From WVZL01 sp041862375 (GTDB lineage Bacteria > Acidobacteriota > Aminicenantia > Aminicenantales > Aminicenantaceae): a stretch of DNA of 64,000 nt. Of the stretch, positions 16,258 through 25,415 are shown piece by piece. The number at the start of each line of letters is the position of its first letter. Positions within the stretch are counted from its first letter, which is position 1. A model generated the notes under the pieces. That model did no database searches. It saw only the letters and a list, made by a program, of their open reading frames with translations, and had not been told where the DNA came from. Location of the stretch: contig JBGVTE010000011.1 of NCBI GenBank assembly GCA_041862375.1, positions 48,265-112,264 on the forward strand, written 5' to 3'. Both the position numbers and the translations under genes were made by a program.

Positions 16258-17459
16258 GAACGAACTTCTTTTGAAACCTTGCCTGAAGAAAAATAATCCA
16301 TTAGCTTTTCCCACCGTACTTGAAGCTCCAAGAAGTTATTAAAAGGGTCCTTGCCTGGAACAGCTTTTGCCTGGGCTAAATAGATATTGTTCATGCATTC
16401 AAGCACTCCTTCATCATCTCCATTGAGAAGGTAATCTGTAGCAAGCATCTGATTTGAACGGAAGACTCTATCCTCCAAGTCATCTTTCAAGAATTCGCCG
16501 GGATAAGGATCAAGCTCTTCTGGAGTGACTTGAACCATGTTAGGAGCAGGTTTTTGGGCTCTAATTCTTGTCCTTTCAAAGACAAATCTGAAAATATCCT
16601 CCCTAACTCTTCGCCAGTGGGGGTGCAACTTGGGAGGCGGATCGTGTTTGATATGAAGTTCGTTATCAAGGTAGAAGTTAAATCCAAACATTTTGGCACT
16701 AATGAGAAAATCCATATCCTCTCCCCGCGGAACACAAGGGTCAAAGGGAATAGATGTGTAAATGTCTCGATGGAGCACCATATTCCCTCCGAATGCAAAA
16801 GGAGTCTCTTTTAGCCGTTGACTCCCGCCTATTATTTTGCAGAAGGCACGATTCATACAATCGATCTTATTCCAGTAGGTCATCCAGGGTAATATTTCAC
16901 GGTTGATCAGATAATCGTTATCAGGATTGATGTAATACCCAGCCACAGCTAATACCCTCTTCTTATGATGCACTCCTCCGATATATTCCAAAGCTTTATT
17001 CATAAACAGTGGGTCCTCGAAGATTTCGTCGTCGTCAATGAGTACTGCTACATCAGATTCCAAGAGGTGAGGAAGAAACGTGCACAGGTTTCGAATGTTT
17101 GAGTATCCTTGGAGTTTCAGGAGAGGAATAAATTCCTCTTTTCCATGGTCTGTCAAATACTGGTGAATTTTGTTTAATTGAGAATAGGAAAAGAATAGAG
17201 TTTCTACATCCACCTCAGCTTTTTTTATAATAGTTGAGATCCTTGACTCTACCTCTTTATGGATATCCAGCGCTGTAGCTACACCTAAGATCATAAGGGT
17301 GAAATCTTTGTTTCTGAGAACTGATAGACTGTCAAGCATCCGTCCCAAAGTTCCGTTTTCATCCAAGGAAGTAGGATGGTCATAGACATCATCTGTATCA
17401 CGCCATCCATCTTTTTTTTCCCTGCCCCAATAGCTGGGTACCACCATAGTCACCTTCAT
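16239..17459 (-). CDS. glycosyltransferase (GT-A fold, family 2-like)
   Basis: This 406-residue cytoplasmic protein begins MKVTMVVPSYWGR and has a nucleotide-sugar/metal motif VAVLIDDDEIFEDPLF near residue 150. GNMVLHRDIY and GEDMDFLISAKMFG follow, the latter resembling the acceptor/base ED motif of GT2-like enzymes. The N-terminal section (DDVYDHPTSLDENGTLGRML) is unusual. GGAGAGG precedes the ATG. The last five residues (GIRLS) and the stop are encoded by a REP-like repeat, suggesting that insertion replaced the original 3' end. It follows a GT84-like membrane enzyme by 115 bases. Donor and acceptor are unknown. Confidence 0.75.
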   Translation of the reverse strand: MKVTMVVPSYWGREKKDGWRDTDDVYDHPTSLDENGTLGRMLDSLSVLRNKDFTLMILGVATALDIHKEVESRISTIIKKAEVDVETLFFSYSQLNKIHQYLTDHGKEEFIPLLKLQGYSNIRNLCTFLPHLLESDVAVLIDDDEIFEDPLFMNKALEYIGGVHHKKRVLAVAGYYINPDNDYLINREILPWMTYWNKIDCMNRAFCKIIGGSQRLKETPFAFGGNMVLHRDIYTSIPFDPCVPRGEDMDFLISAKMFGFNFYLDNELHIKHDPPPKLHPHWRRVREDIFRFVFERTRIRAQKPAPNMVQVTPEELDPYPGEFLKDDLEDRVFRSNQMLATDYLLNGDDEGVLECMNNIYLAQAKAVPGKDPFNNFLELQVRWEKLMDYFSSGKVSKEVRSGIRLS

Positions 17460-17574
17460 TATTACCTCTCCTTCTTTAGTCTCTCTTTCTTAATAATACA
17501 TTTATCTAGATACACTTATCGACTTTTTTCTTCTTCGAAGCTCAAACTGCATATGCTACCCTGGAATCCGAAGA

Positions 17575-19401
17575 CTACCTGCTCGTAGCGTACACCATCA
17601 AAGGAGCCGCAAACCAGAGTCCAAGTACAGAAAGTACGAAGAAAAATTCATTGACAAACATAAAACAGCCCACGCAAAGAACCAGGCAAATCACAAGTGA
17701 GGGAAACATGATAGAATATATACCTGAAAGACTGTATACTTTCCTCTGTTTTTTAACTTCACTGGCAGTGATCCAGTCTATTTTTGGTCGCCTGAGAACT
17801 GATTCAGCCAAGATTCTCAATGCTTTCAAAAATTTATGAAGTAATCCCAAGTCGCGAGCTTCTTTCATTCCTCTGATCGATTCTCTTGCTTTGCTCATTT
17901 TGGGGAATTGAAACGCTATACGGACCAATACCGTCAGGATAGATAAAGCCCGGTGCAGAAAAAAGGCAAGATAAACGACAGTCGAGAATAGCCCGCGCCC
18001 TATCCCAATCAAAGATTTAACAGGAGATTTAAGGCTGAGAGGCACAATAATATAGGGAAACGAAACCATGGCCGCCACAATTAGTGAGATCCACTTGGAT
18101 GACACAACTGGCACAAACCAACCAACAACACAAAGCAAGGTAAGCGATAGCACGCTGAGCTGCTTCTCGATGGGCCATAACAGATTCCACCTGCTGAAGA
18201 TTGGCAGCGGATTTTTTACACACTTCCATTCTCTATCAGGAATCTTTGGAAGCACCCAGCGAAGAGCCTGTTTGTCGCCTTTGAGCCATCTCTCAATCTG
18301 ATTCATTCCAGCAAGAAAATTATCGAGCGCTTCCTCGAAGATGATGACATCAGGTATAAAGGCAGCCAGTAAAAATCCGCTTTCAACCTTATCATGACTC
18401 AGGAGTTGATTGTCAAGAAAGCGGCCTCCTAAAACCTTTTCATGTGTTTCTAAATCATATATACCCTTGCCGATGTAAGTGCCTTCCCTAAAGAAGCTCT
18501 GAAGAATCTGGAGTATGTAATGGTGTGGGCCGTTAGGCTGCCGGTGCCACCCTTCCATTCTTGCATATACTGATCGGGCACAACTCTCTTTAGACGGGAT
18601 AGGAAAAGGTTGAAACACTCCATAGCCATGCACAACAATCTTATGGGCCTCGCCTACAACTGGTTGATTAAGAGGATGTGCAGCCACTTCTACAAGATGC
18701 CTTGCGGAGCCATCGGGTAATTCATTATCGCTATCGAGGAGGATAATCTTACTGACCTTTCCCAAAACGTCAACAGCCCCAGCGATATGGCTGAATGTCT
18801 TTCCCGGTCCGTATTCTTTGTATTCTTCACCTTCGATCTTTCCCAGAAGCCACTTGTTTAGCTTTTCCACTCCACCGCGCTTTCTTTCCCATCCTACCCA
18901 CTTCTGAGATACCGCATTCCACTTTCTATCTCTGTAAAAGAGAAAGAATGTGCCTTGGCCGTACTTCCTGTTGAGCAAATCGATTGCTGAGATTGCGAAA
19001 TTAAGGAGTTCTGTCTCCTCTTTCATTACTTCCCTTCGGAGGGAATCCTTGAAGTGAGTAAGAGCAGCAATTGGGAGATTTTTATCTTTGTTATTCAGGT
19101 GTGCATTTTCCATGTGCCCAAGTGTCCTCTCCACAGCATCCTTGTTAGAAAGAAGGGAGGCATAAACAACCAGTGTCTTGAACTCGTCTGGAATGCCCTC
19201 AGAAAAGTCCATCTTTGGCAGGCGATGTGGTTTGTAAAGAATGCTTATTACTTTACAGATGGTTATCTCTGCTGCATCATGGATTGGTAAAAGGGCAAGA
19301 AGCGCTAGTGTCACCACCAAGGTTGCTGATACACCAAGCCAGATCAACCACAGGATAAAGATTGCATTTGTTAAAGCAGTAATGAAAAGGACGCTGAACA
19401 T
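17575..19401 (-). CDS. membrane glycosyltransferase resembling the GT84 domain of cyclic beta-1,2-glucan synthase
   Basis: This 608-residue protein has two N-terminal helices (about 1-45), a cytosolic GT-A domain (about 60-395), then a helix pair (about 405-460) and further helices (about 480-500 and 565-605). The catalytic region contains LLDSDNELPDGSARHLVEVA near residue 220, then FFREGTYIGKGIYDLETHE, FLDNQLLSHDKVESGFLLAA and a QIERWLKGDKQALRWVLP segment. Order and spacing of D-x-D, GKGIYD, LLSHD and RWxxGD follow the GT84 domain of NdvB/ChvB-type synthases. Those proteins are several times longer and carry GH94 domains that are absent here. The product may be a beta-linked glucan or another glycan; this is inference. 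No clear ribosome site is seen. Confidence 0.65.
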   Translation of the reverse strand: MFSVLFITALTNAIFILWLIWLGVSATLVVTLALLALLPIHDAAEITICKVISILYKPHRLPKMDFSEGIPDEFKTLVVYASLLSNKDAVERTLGHMENAHLNNKDKNLPIAALTHFKDSLRREVMKEETELLNFAISAIDLLNRKYGQGTFFLFYRDRKWNAVSQKWVGWERKRGGVEKLNKWLLGKIEGEEYKEYGPGKTFSHIAGAVDVLGKVSKIILLDSDNELPDGSARHLVEVAAHPLNQPVVGEAHKIVVHGYGVFQPFPIPSKESCARSVYARMEGWHRQPNGPHHYILQILQSFFREGTYIGKGIYDLETHEKVLGGRFLDNQLLSHDKVESGFLLAAFIPDVIIFEEALDNFLAGMNQIERWLKGDKQALRWVLPKIPDREWKCVKNPLPIFSRWNLLWPIEKQLSVLSLTLLCVVGWFVPVVSSKWISLIVAAMVSFPYIIVPLSLKSPVKSLIGIGRGLFSTVVYLAFFLHRALSILTVLVRIAFQFPKMSKARESIRGMKEARDLGLLHKFLKALRILAESVLRRPKIDWITASEVKKQRKVYSLSGIYSIMFPSLVICLVLCVGCFMFVNEFFFVLSVLGLWFAAPLMVYATSR

Positions 19402-19566
19402 ATAAACAAAAAAAGGATGGTTAAAGACCCAGTTCGTCGCTGTCTCTTTGATAATTTATCTCCTCACTGGGATGTTCAAGATTTATATAAATTAAGCCGA
19501 ATGGCAAAACTCGTCAAGCTAGATTTCGTAACGATATCATCCAGGGGTATGTTTGTCAACGCAACT

Positions 19567-19748
19567 AAAAAGGGGACAGGTTACTTTTTTTATTCATTGA
19601 TTAAAATTGGGAGTGGTTCTATTCTTCCGTGTTACTAATTCTTATCTCACAATACGATACAAGATACGATAAAAAATAGAACTGTCCCCAATACTAAAAA
19701 AGTGACAAAAAGTGGCAAAATTTAAAAAAGTAGCCTGTCCCTTTTTTA
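19567..19748. repeat. nested REP-like inverted repeats, family 2
   Basis: This fills most of the 344-base gap between 19402 and 19745. The outer arms are AAAAAGGGGACAGGTTAC (from 19567) and its inverted copy GTAGCCTGTCCCTTTTTT (about 19731-19747). Inside lies a second pair, TTGGGAGTGGTTCTATT (from 19607) and AATAGAACTGTCCCCAA (about 19675-19691). The right outer arm touches the stop codon of the permease gene at 19746. Similar inner arms occur at 26740-26842 and 48647-48660. No coding potential was recognised here. Confidence 0.7.
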
Positions 19749-20867
19749 TTCGATATGTTTCCTGAATCTGAGAGAACTAAAAGTTATGGCTAATGCTCCA
19801 AAAATACCCAGGGCAAGAACCTGAGGCCACAGAATAGAAAAGTCATTACCTTTTAAGAGAATTCCTCGCACTGCTTTAGCAAAGTATTTTAGCGGATTAA
19901 GATAAGTAATGTACTGGACAATTTTCGGCATACTCTCTATCGAAGAAAAAATCCCTGAGAGGAGCATGGCAGGGATAATAAAGAAAAAGGCAGTCATCAT
20001 TGCCTGCTGCTGAGTCCGGGATATTGTCGAAATGAAAAGACCAAAACTCAAGGTGGTAAGAATAAAAATAAAACAAACACTGAAGAGGAATATGAGGCTT
20101 CCTCTTGTCGGTAGGTCAAAAATTATTCTCCCCGCTAAAATTATCAGAACGACATCACAAAAACCGATTATGATGAACGGAATTGTTTTTCCCAGTATCA
20201 ATTCCCACGGTTTTATGGGAGAAACAACTAATTGTTCCAATGTGCCCACTTCCCTCTCCTTGGTTATAGCCATTGATGTGAGAACGAGTGTGGTAAGGAG
20301 AAGGATAAGGCATATTACTCCAGGAACCATGTAAACAGAACTCTTTAAGGCCGGATTATACCAGACTCTTGGCTGCAAAATCGGGATGCCAGAAGGCTTT
20401 CTCTCTATTACTTCTGATAAAATCTTTCCTGAAAATTCTGCCGTCAATTTAAAAACATAGCTCATGATAATTGTTGCTGAATTGGCATCAGTCCCATCGA
20501 TGATAACTTGGAGACTTGTAGGTTTCATGTTCTTTAATCTGCCCTCGAATTTATCCGGGATGATGAGTGCTAGCTTGATTTTCCCTTTCTTCATCAGAGT
20601 CTCAATCTCTTTATAAGAATCAGCATGATAATCCAGATTAAAATAGCGAGATTGACTTAGCAAAGAGGCAAGGTGCCTGCTCTCATGAGTCCTGTCAAAA
20701 TCTAATACAGCGAGTGAAATATTCTTTATATCTGTGGTAACAGCATACCCAAAAAGTATCAGCTGGATTACAGGAGCAACAAAGATCGGCATGAGCATTC
20801 TTTTATCGCGGAAAGTCTGAATAAATTCCTTTCGAATGATATGTGATACTGTTTTCATTCCGACCAT
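19746..20867 (-). CDS. ABC-2 type permease, YbhR-like efflux subunit
   Basis: This 373-residue permease uses the ATG at 20867 (MVGMKTVSHIIRKEF), three bases after the previous stop; ATG at 20858 is also possible. It has an N-terminal helix with a periplasmic domain (about 50-170), then five or six helices (180-365). The ABC-2 motif TKEREVGTLEQLVVSPIKPW is present. It pairs with the permease at 20870-22006, whose sequence style is similar, so the membrane channel is probably a heterodimer. Last gene of a YbhGFSR-like multidrug efflux operon. Confidence 0.85.
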   Translation of the reverse strand: MVGMKTVSHIIRKEFIQTFRDKRMLMPIFVAPVIQLILFGYAVTTDIKNISLAVLDFDRTHESRHLASLLSQSRYFNLDYHADSYKEIETLMKKGKIKLALIIPDKFEGRLKNMKPTSLQVIIDGTDANSATIIMSYVFKLTAEFSGKILSEVIERKPSGIPILQPRVWYNPALKSSVYMVPGVICLILLLTTLVLTSMAITKEREVGTLEQLVVSPIKPWELILGKTIPFIIIGFCDVVLIILAGRIIFDLPTRGSLIFLFSVCFIFILTTLSFGLFISTISRTQQQAMMTAFFFIIPAMLLSGIFSSIESMPKIVQYITYLNPLKYFAKAVRGILLKGNDFSILWPQVLALGIFGALAITFSSLRFRKHIE

Positions 20868-20869
20868 TT

Positions 20870-22006
20870 CTATTCCAGACTCAATTTTAATCTCTTCGAA
20901 CAAGCAAGAATCAGTAATAAGCCGAAAATTAAGAGGAGAAAGACCTCAGGCCAAAGGATAGACAGGCCATTTCCTTTGAGGAAGATCCCTCTCAAGATAA
21001 CAAGAAAATATTTTGCCGGGACTAGGTAAGAAATAAACTGTATTATCCTGGGCATGCTCGAAACAGGAAAAATAAAACCTGAGAGTATAAAAGAGGGCAA
21101 AAGTGTAAAAATTATAGAAAACATAAAAGCTAATTGCTGTGATTTAGTCACCGTAGAAATGAAAAGTCCTATTCCCAATCCACAAATTAGAAATAATCCA
21201 GAAACTAGAATTAGCAAAAATATACTTCCTCTCAGAGGCACTTTGAATAAAAGTGTCCCGGTAAGAACTACCAACGACATCTGAATCATTCCCAGGAAAA
21301 AATACGGGATTATCTTCCCGATTATGATTTCATGTGCTCTGGCGGGTGTAGCAATGAGCTGCTCCATGGTTCCTGTTTCCCACTCCCGGGCTATAGTCAA
21401 CGAAGTCAACATTGCAGAAAGGATCATCATCACCACAGCAATGAGTCCAGGAACAATAAAATTTGTGCTCCTGAGGCCCGGGTTGTACCAAACTATTGAT
21501 TCCACATCTAATGGAGGAATTTTATCAAAGGAATAAACACCTTGTTCGTTAATTCTTTGTAAAACAACGCTCGATGAGAAAGCATGGATAATCTTCGATA
21601 AGTATCCTAGCGCTACGAGAGCAGTGTTATTATCGCTTCCATCAATTAAAAGTTGAAGCGGAGCATCTATTCCCTTGTATAAATCACGAGAAAAATGTGA
21701 GGGAATGATTACTATTATTCTCACTTTTCCTTCATCCAGAAGCTTCTCCATGCCTGAGTAATTACTTGAGATGTGGAGGAGGTCAAAATATTTGCTTGCC
21801 TGGATACGAGCGATTAAATCCCGGCTCAGAAAGGAACCATCTTGATTAATAATTCCGACCGGAACGTTATTGACATCAAGAGTAATCGCATACCCAAAAA
21901 GAATAAGGAGAACTAATGGCAATCCTAAAGCTAAATACAGACTGCGTACATCCCTCAGGATATGGATAAGTTCTTTTCTCACGATAGGTAAAATTCTACT
22001 CTTCAT
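20870..22006 (-). CDS. ABC-2 type permease, YbhS-like efflux subunit
   Basis: This 378-residue permease has the same plan as its downstream partner: N-terminal helix (20-40), periplasmic domain, six helices from about residue 175, and the ABC-2 signature AREWETGTMEQLIATPARAH. AGGAGT precedes the ATG. The family exports drugs, dyes or lipophilic compounds through the inner membrane, working with a HlyD-type adaptor. It sits between the split ATPase genes and the second permease. Confidence 0.87.
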   Translation of the reverse strand: MKSRILPIVRKELIHILRDVRSLYLALGLPLVLLILFGYAITLDVNNVPVGIINQDGSFLSRDLIARIQASKYFDLLHISSNYSGMEKLLDEGKVRIIVIIPSHFSRDLYKGIDAPLQLLIDGSDNNTALVALGYLSKIIHAFSSSVVLQRINEQGVYSFDKIPPLDVESIVWYNPGLRSTNFIVPGLIAVVMMILSAMLTSLTIAREWETGTMEQLIATPARAHEIIIGKIIPYFFLGMIQMSLVVLTGTLLFKVPLRGSIFLLILVSGLFLICGLGIGLFISTVTKSQQLAFMFSIIFTLLPSFILSGFIFPVSSMPRIIQFISYLVPAKYFLVILRGIFLKGNGLSILWPEVFLLLIFGLLLILACSKRLKLSLE

Positions 22007-22069
22007 TCTCTTTACTCCTACCTAAGAATGAGAAAAGGTAGGATCGTATTTATACGAGGACCCTTCCCT

Positions 22070-22828
22070 CTAATCAAGATTAAGAGCCTCCTCTCTTTTC
22101 TGTTTATTAACTGCAGAAATAAATACTTCCTCCAGGGTTGAGTCTTCTTTTTGAGTAAATTTGCTCTTTAATTCTTTAGGGGAGCCCAAGGCGATTATTT
22201 TTCCTGCGTAGAGAATTGCTACCCGGTGACACCGCTCAACTTCATCCATATAATGAGATGTGACGAATACTGTCGTGCCCTCTGCTGATAAATCATAAAT
22301 CAAGTCCCAAAAATCTCTCCGAGAAACAGGATCCACACTTGCCGTGGGCTCATCCAGGAACAGTATTTCAGGCTGATGAATGATTGCACAACCTAAAGAT
22401 AAACGTTGCTTCCACCCCCCCGAAAGTTTCATCGTGGAGAAATGTTCCTTTCCTGAAAGACCTGACATTTTTAAAACCCACTGTTTCCTTTCCTTTTTTT
22501 CTGAATCAGGCAGACCGTGAATTCCTCCATAGAAATCGATGTTTTCATCCACAGTAAGATCTTGATAAAGGGTGAATTTTTGAGACATATATCCAATTAT
22601 TTTTTTTATCTCTTCAGACTGGGTATCAATCCTGAATCCTCCAACATAAGCTATTCCTGAAGTAGGCCTGATGATTCCGCACAGCATACGAATAGTCGTT
22701 GATTTTCCTGCTCCATTAGGTCCAAGAAACCCGAAAATTTCTCCTCTTTTTACGTAAAATGAAATACTATCCACAGCAGTGAAGTAGCCAAATTTTTTGG
22801 TTAATTTTTTCACATCAACAGTATTCAC
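22070..22828 (-). CDS. ABC transporter ATP-binding protein, second half of a YbhF-like ATPase
   Basis: This 252-residue ATPase starts with GTG behind AAGG. Walker A is GPNGAGKST, signature KLSGGWKQRLSLGCA, Walker B ILFLDEP with TASVDPVSR, and switch histidine in TSHYMDE. The ending TQKEDSTLEEVFISAV is typical of drug-efflux ATPases. In E. coli YbhF both nucleotide domains are fused; here they are separate genes (this one and 22903-23856) 74 bases apart. The two most likely form a heterodimer serving both permeases. Confidence 0.88.
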   Translation of the reverse strand: MNTVDVKKLTKKFGYFTAVDSISFYVKRGEIFGFLGPNGAGKSTTIRMLCGIIRPTSGIAYVGGFRIDTQSEEIKKIIGYMSQKFTLYQDLTVDENIDFYGGIHGLPDSEKKERKQWVLKMSGLSGKEHFSTMKLSGGWKQRLSLGCAIIHQPEILFLDEPTASVDPVSRRDFWDLIYDLSAEGTTVFVTSHYMDEVERCHRVAILYAGKIIALGSPKELKSKFTQKEDSTLEEVFISAVNKQKREEALNLD

Positions 22829-22902
22829 CTCAATAACCTTCGGTCAAAAATCGTTCACTTATCGCCTGCCTTTATTAAACTTATAAATGCTAAAATCCAA
22901 GC

Positions 22903-23856
22903 TTAGCCAGCAGAATCCATGCCATCTGATTTATAGCTTGTGATCTGATCCTGAACGAGAGCAAGGAATACATCCTCGAATGATGGGGCAATCCGTCGAA
23001 TACTGAGAATTCTAATTCCTTTTCTTTCTAACAATTGTTTTATCTTCTGTTGCCCTTCACTCTCAGGTTCAAAAACGAGGTGGAGAGCACCTCCGAAGGG
23101 ATACATGTTTTTCACTCCAGGCAATTCCATCAGGGCTTTTCTAGCAGTTTCAATCTCAGCAACAAGCTCAATGATTTCAGCCTGAAATTCTTTTATCAGC
23201 TTATGAGGGGATTTATATGTCAATAATCGGCCTTGGTAGATCAGGCCGACTTTATTACATTTCTCGGCCTCGTCCATGTAAGGAGTAGTCAGCAATATAG
23301 TTGCTCCTTGGCTATTCAATCGATAGAGAAGCTGCCACAGCTCTCCACGTGAAACGGGATCAACTCCAGTCGTGGGTTCATCAAAAAGGAGAATTTCCGG
23401 AGAATGAAAAAGATTGCAGGCCAGAGCCAACTTTTTTTGCATCCCACCGGATAGGTTCCAGGCTAACCTCTTCTCAAAGGGAGATAGTGCGCTAAAAGCA
23501 AGTAATTCCTTCTTTCTTTCGTCATACTCGCTTTTTGCCACTTGATAAAGATCTGCGTAAAATTTTAAATTCTCCGAGACAGTCAAATCCCTATAAAGAC
23601 TGAAGTGTTGTGGCATATAACCAATTCTTTCTTTAACAAGGGAAGGATTTGTAGCCACATCAATCCCGGATACAAGGATACATCCCTCATCCGGTTTTAA
23701 AAGTCCCACGAGAAGGCGAAGAAGTGTTGTTTTCCCCGCCCCATCAGGGCCGATCAATCCAATGACTTTCCCCTTTTCTATTTCCAGAGTCAGATGATCA
23801 ATGGCCGTGAGGCTCTCGAATTTCTTAGTAACATTTTCAATTTTAATAGCAGTCAT
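22903..23856 (-). CDS. ABC transporter ATP-binding protein, first half of a YbhF-like ATPase
   Basis: The ATG at 23856 (MTAIKIENVTKKFE) is preferred over an upstream TTG because it matches the family start and has AGGT upstream. The protein has 317 residues: Walker A GPDGAGKTT, signature NLSGGMQKKLALACN, Walker B EILLFDEP with TTGVDPVSR, and the H-loop TTPYMDE, where threonine/proline replaces the usual SSH, so the switch histidine is absent. A C-terminal regulatory domain follows (about 215-310). The missing H-loop histidine suggests that this half is catalytically degenerate, as in many heterodimeric ABC exporters. Confidence 0.87.
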   Translation of the reverse strand: MTAIKIENVTKKFESLTAIDHLTLEIEKGKVIGLIGPDGAGKTTLLRLLVGLLKPDEGCILVSGIDVATNPSLVKERIGYMPQHFSLYRDLTVSENLKFYADLYQVAKSEYDERKKELLAFSALSPFEKRLAWNLSGGMQKKLALACNLFHSPEILLFDEPTTGVDPVSRGELWQLLYRLNSQGATILLTTPYMDEAEKCNKVGLIYQGRLLTYKSPHKLIKEFQAEIIELVAEIETARKALMELPGVKNMYPFGGALHLVFEPESEGQQKIKQLLERKGIRILSIRRIAPSFEDVFLALVQDQITSYKSDGMDSAG

Positions 23857-24022
23857 TCTTATGTGACCTGGACCACTCACTATCTCTCCAAAAGACAAAA
23901 AGGCTTCTCTTTAAAATCTTCCGCGTCACTAAATTGCCGGCTCAGGATGTCACTTTCCCTAGTTTGTCATTTATCACAACCTAGGCATTCTCTCTTTAAA
24001 CTTTAAAACAATTTATCCTTTT

Positions 24023-25009
24023 TTAATCTCTAAGGATAACTCTTACATCGACGGGCATACCCGGTTTTAGTTCCCTTCCGGGATTTTCTAGATATGACTT
24101 TATCATGAATACAAGTTTTAACCGTTCCTCCTTGGTTTGAATATCTTTAGGAGCAAACTCAGCTTTATCTGAGATATAATCTACATTCCCTCTAAAGACT
24201 CGCTCAGGAAATGAATCAGAGATGACTTCAACTCCGTCTCCTAGCTTGATACGCCCGATATACTTTTCTGGAACATAGGTCTTCACATACGTCTGAGTAT
24301 CATCAATTAAACTAAACAGAGTTGTTCCAGGCATAGCTAATTCGCCAATTTCAATATGCCTGATATTCAGATAGCCATCTAAGGGGGATTTGATTTCTGA
24401 ATCTTGAATCTGCCTGAGAAGAAGCTGTTCTTGCGCTTCATAAGATTTTATTTCTGCTTCTACAATCTCAATTTCTTCTTTTTCTCTACCTCGAAGAACA
24501 AGCTGATAATTCTCCTTGGAACTTTCATACATCCCTGAAGATACCTTTAACTGCAAATCAGCCCGCTCTTTCTGGATTTGCGATACAGCACCTTCCCGGA
24601 ACAGCTTTGCCATCCGTTCCTGGTCCTTTTTAGCTAATTCCAGCTCTTTCTCTGCACTCTCCAACTGATTCTTAGCAACAGCAATTAATTCTTTCTTTGT
24701 CCCTTTCTTAAAAAGTTTCAACTTTTTTTGAGCACCCTCTAATCCAGCTCTTACTCGTTTCAATTGAATCCGAAGTTTTTCACTATCCAGAAGACACAAC
24801 AAATCACCTTCTTCTACCTGCTGCCCCTCCTCTGCAAAGATTTGTTTTACTTCTCCCTGAGTCTGAGATTTTATCTCTGTTTCGACAGCTTCTATGATGC
24901 CCGAAACTTCAAGTACAGCGGTATCTTTTCGTTTGCCCTTACAGCTAAGAAAAAAAATTAATAATATTAAAAATGGAAAAAAGGGATAAAACTTTTTTAA
25001 TTTTCTCAT
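24023..25009 (-). CDS. HlyD/YbhG-type periplasmic adaptor lipoprotein
   Basis: This 328-residue protein has a lipoprotein signal (LILLIFFLSC, lipidated cysteine near residue 23). A biotinyl-lipoyl-like half-motif follows (AVETEIKSQTQGEVKQIFAE), then a long coiled-coil hairpin (about 80-200). The second lipoyl half is LDGYLNIRHIEIGELAMPG, and the last part is beta-barrel (KLGDGVEVISDSFPERVF). Such membrane-fusion proteins bridge the inner-membrane pump to an outer-membrane channel. It is the first gene of the efflux operon; no TolC-like gene is in the window. Confidence 0.88.
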   Translation of the reverse strand: MRKLKKFYPFFPFLILLIFFLSCKGKRKDTAVLEVSGIIEAVETEIKSQTQGEVKQIFAEEGQQVEEGDLLCLLDSEKLRIQLKRVRAGLEGAQKKLKLFKKGTKKELIAVAKNQLESAEKELELAKKDQERMAKLFREGAVSQIQKERADLQLKVSSGMYESSKENYQLVLRGREKEEIEIVEAEIKSYEAQEQLLLRQIQDSEIKSPLDGYLNIRHIEIGELAMPGTTLFSLIDDTQTYVKTYVPEKYIGRIKLGDGVEVISDSFPERVFRGNVDYISDKAEFAPKDIQTKEERLKLVFMIKSYLENPGRELKPGMPVDVRVILRD

Positions 25010-25353
25010 AGTTCCTTAATTCCTTTGTTCTTTTACATTCATTCTATAATATATTACTTTTTAGACATACTTCTTTCAACAACCTAAACCATTCCACCCT
25101 ATTTTTTTATGCTTAACAGGAGAAGGTAAATTGTCTTCCCCTTTATCGGGAGAGAAGATCAAAAAAAATTAAAACTTTAAGCCATTTTACACATTCAACA
25201 TCAAAGGAATCATCTTTTTTCCCGTGATGAGAGCTAAAGCAGTCATTAGCAAGGAGGTATGCAGCTTTAAGGCATCCTCGCTTATTTATCATTTATTACG
25301 CGCAAGAAGATGCTTACGGAGTGGGCTCTATACCGAAAAGTGGGGTAGAGATA
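25010..25353. other. non-coding divergent intergenic region upstream of bactofilin
   Basis: About 340 bases without a credible gene lie between the adaptor gene and the bactofilin promoter. A weak hairpin (AGCAAGGA at about 25248 paired with TCCTCGCT near 25275) is visible. A segment at 25210-25245 (CATCTTTTTTCCCGTGA, then AGAGCTAAAG) resembles 40687-40722. I recognise no known riboswitch. Confidence 0.5.
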
Positions 25354-25382
25354 TTGACATAAATTAGGTCACAATTTATAAT
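25354..25382 (+). promoter_or_regulatory. consensus sigma-70 promoter of bactofilin with overlapping inverted repeat
   Basis: TTGACA (25354-25359) and TATAAT (25377-25382) are exactly 17 bases apart, a perfect match to the housekeeping consensus. An inverted repeat, TAGGTCA (25365-25371) and TGACCTA (25392-25398), brackets the -10 box and would suit a repressor. Confidence 0.8.
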
Positions 25383-25415
25383 TTCGATAATTGACCTAGA
25401 TACAAGCTGAGAGAT

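Noticed and set aside
25247..25283. Hairpin-forming segment considered as a riboswitch
   Set aside because: Stem is imperfect and lies upstream of the mapped promoter, and no conserved riboswitch core (TPP, cobalamin, SAM, cyclic-di-GMP) is recognisable.
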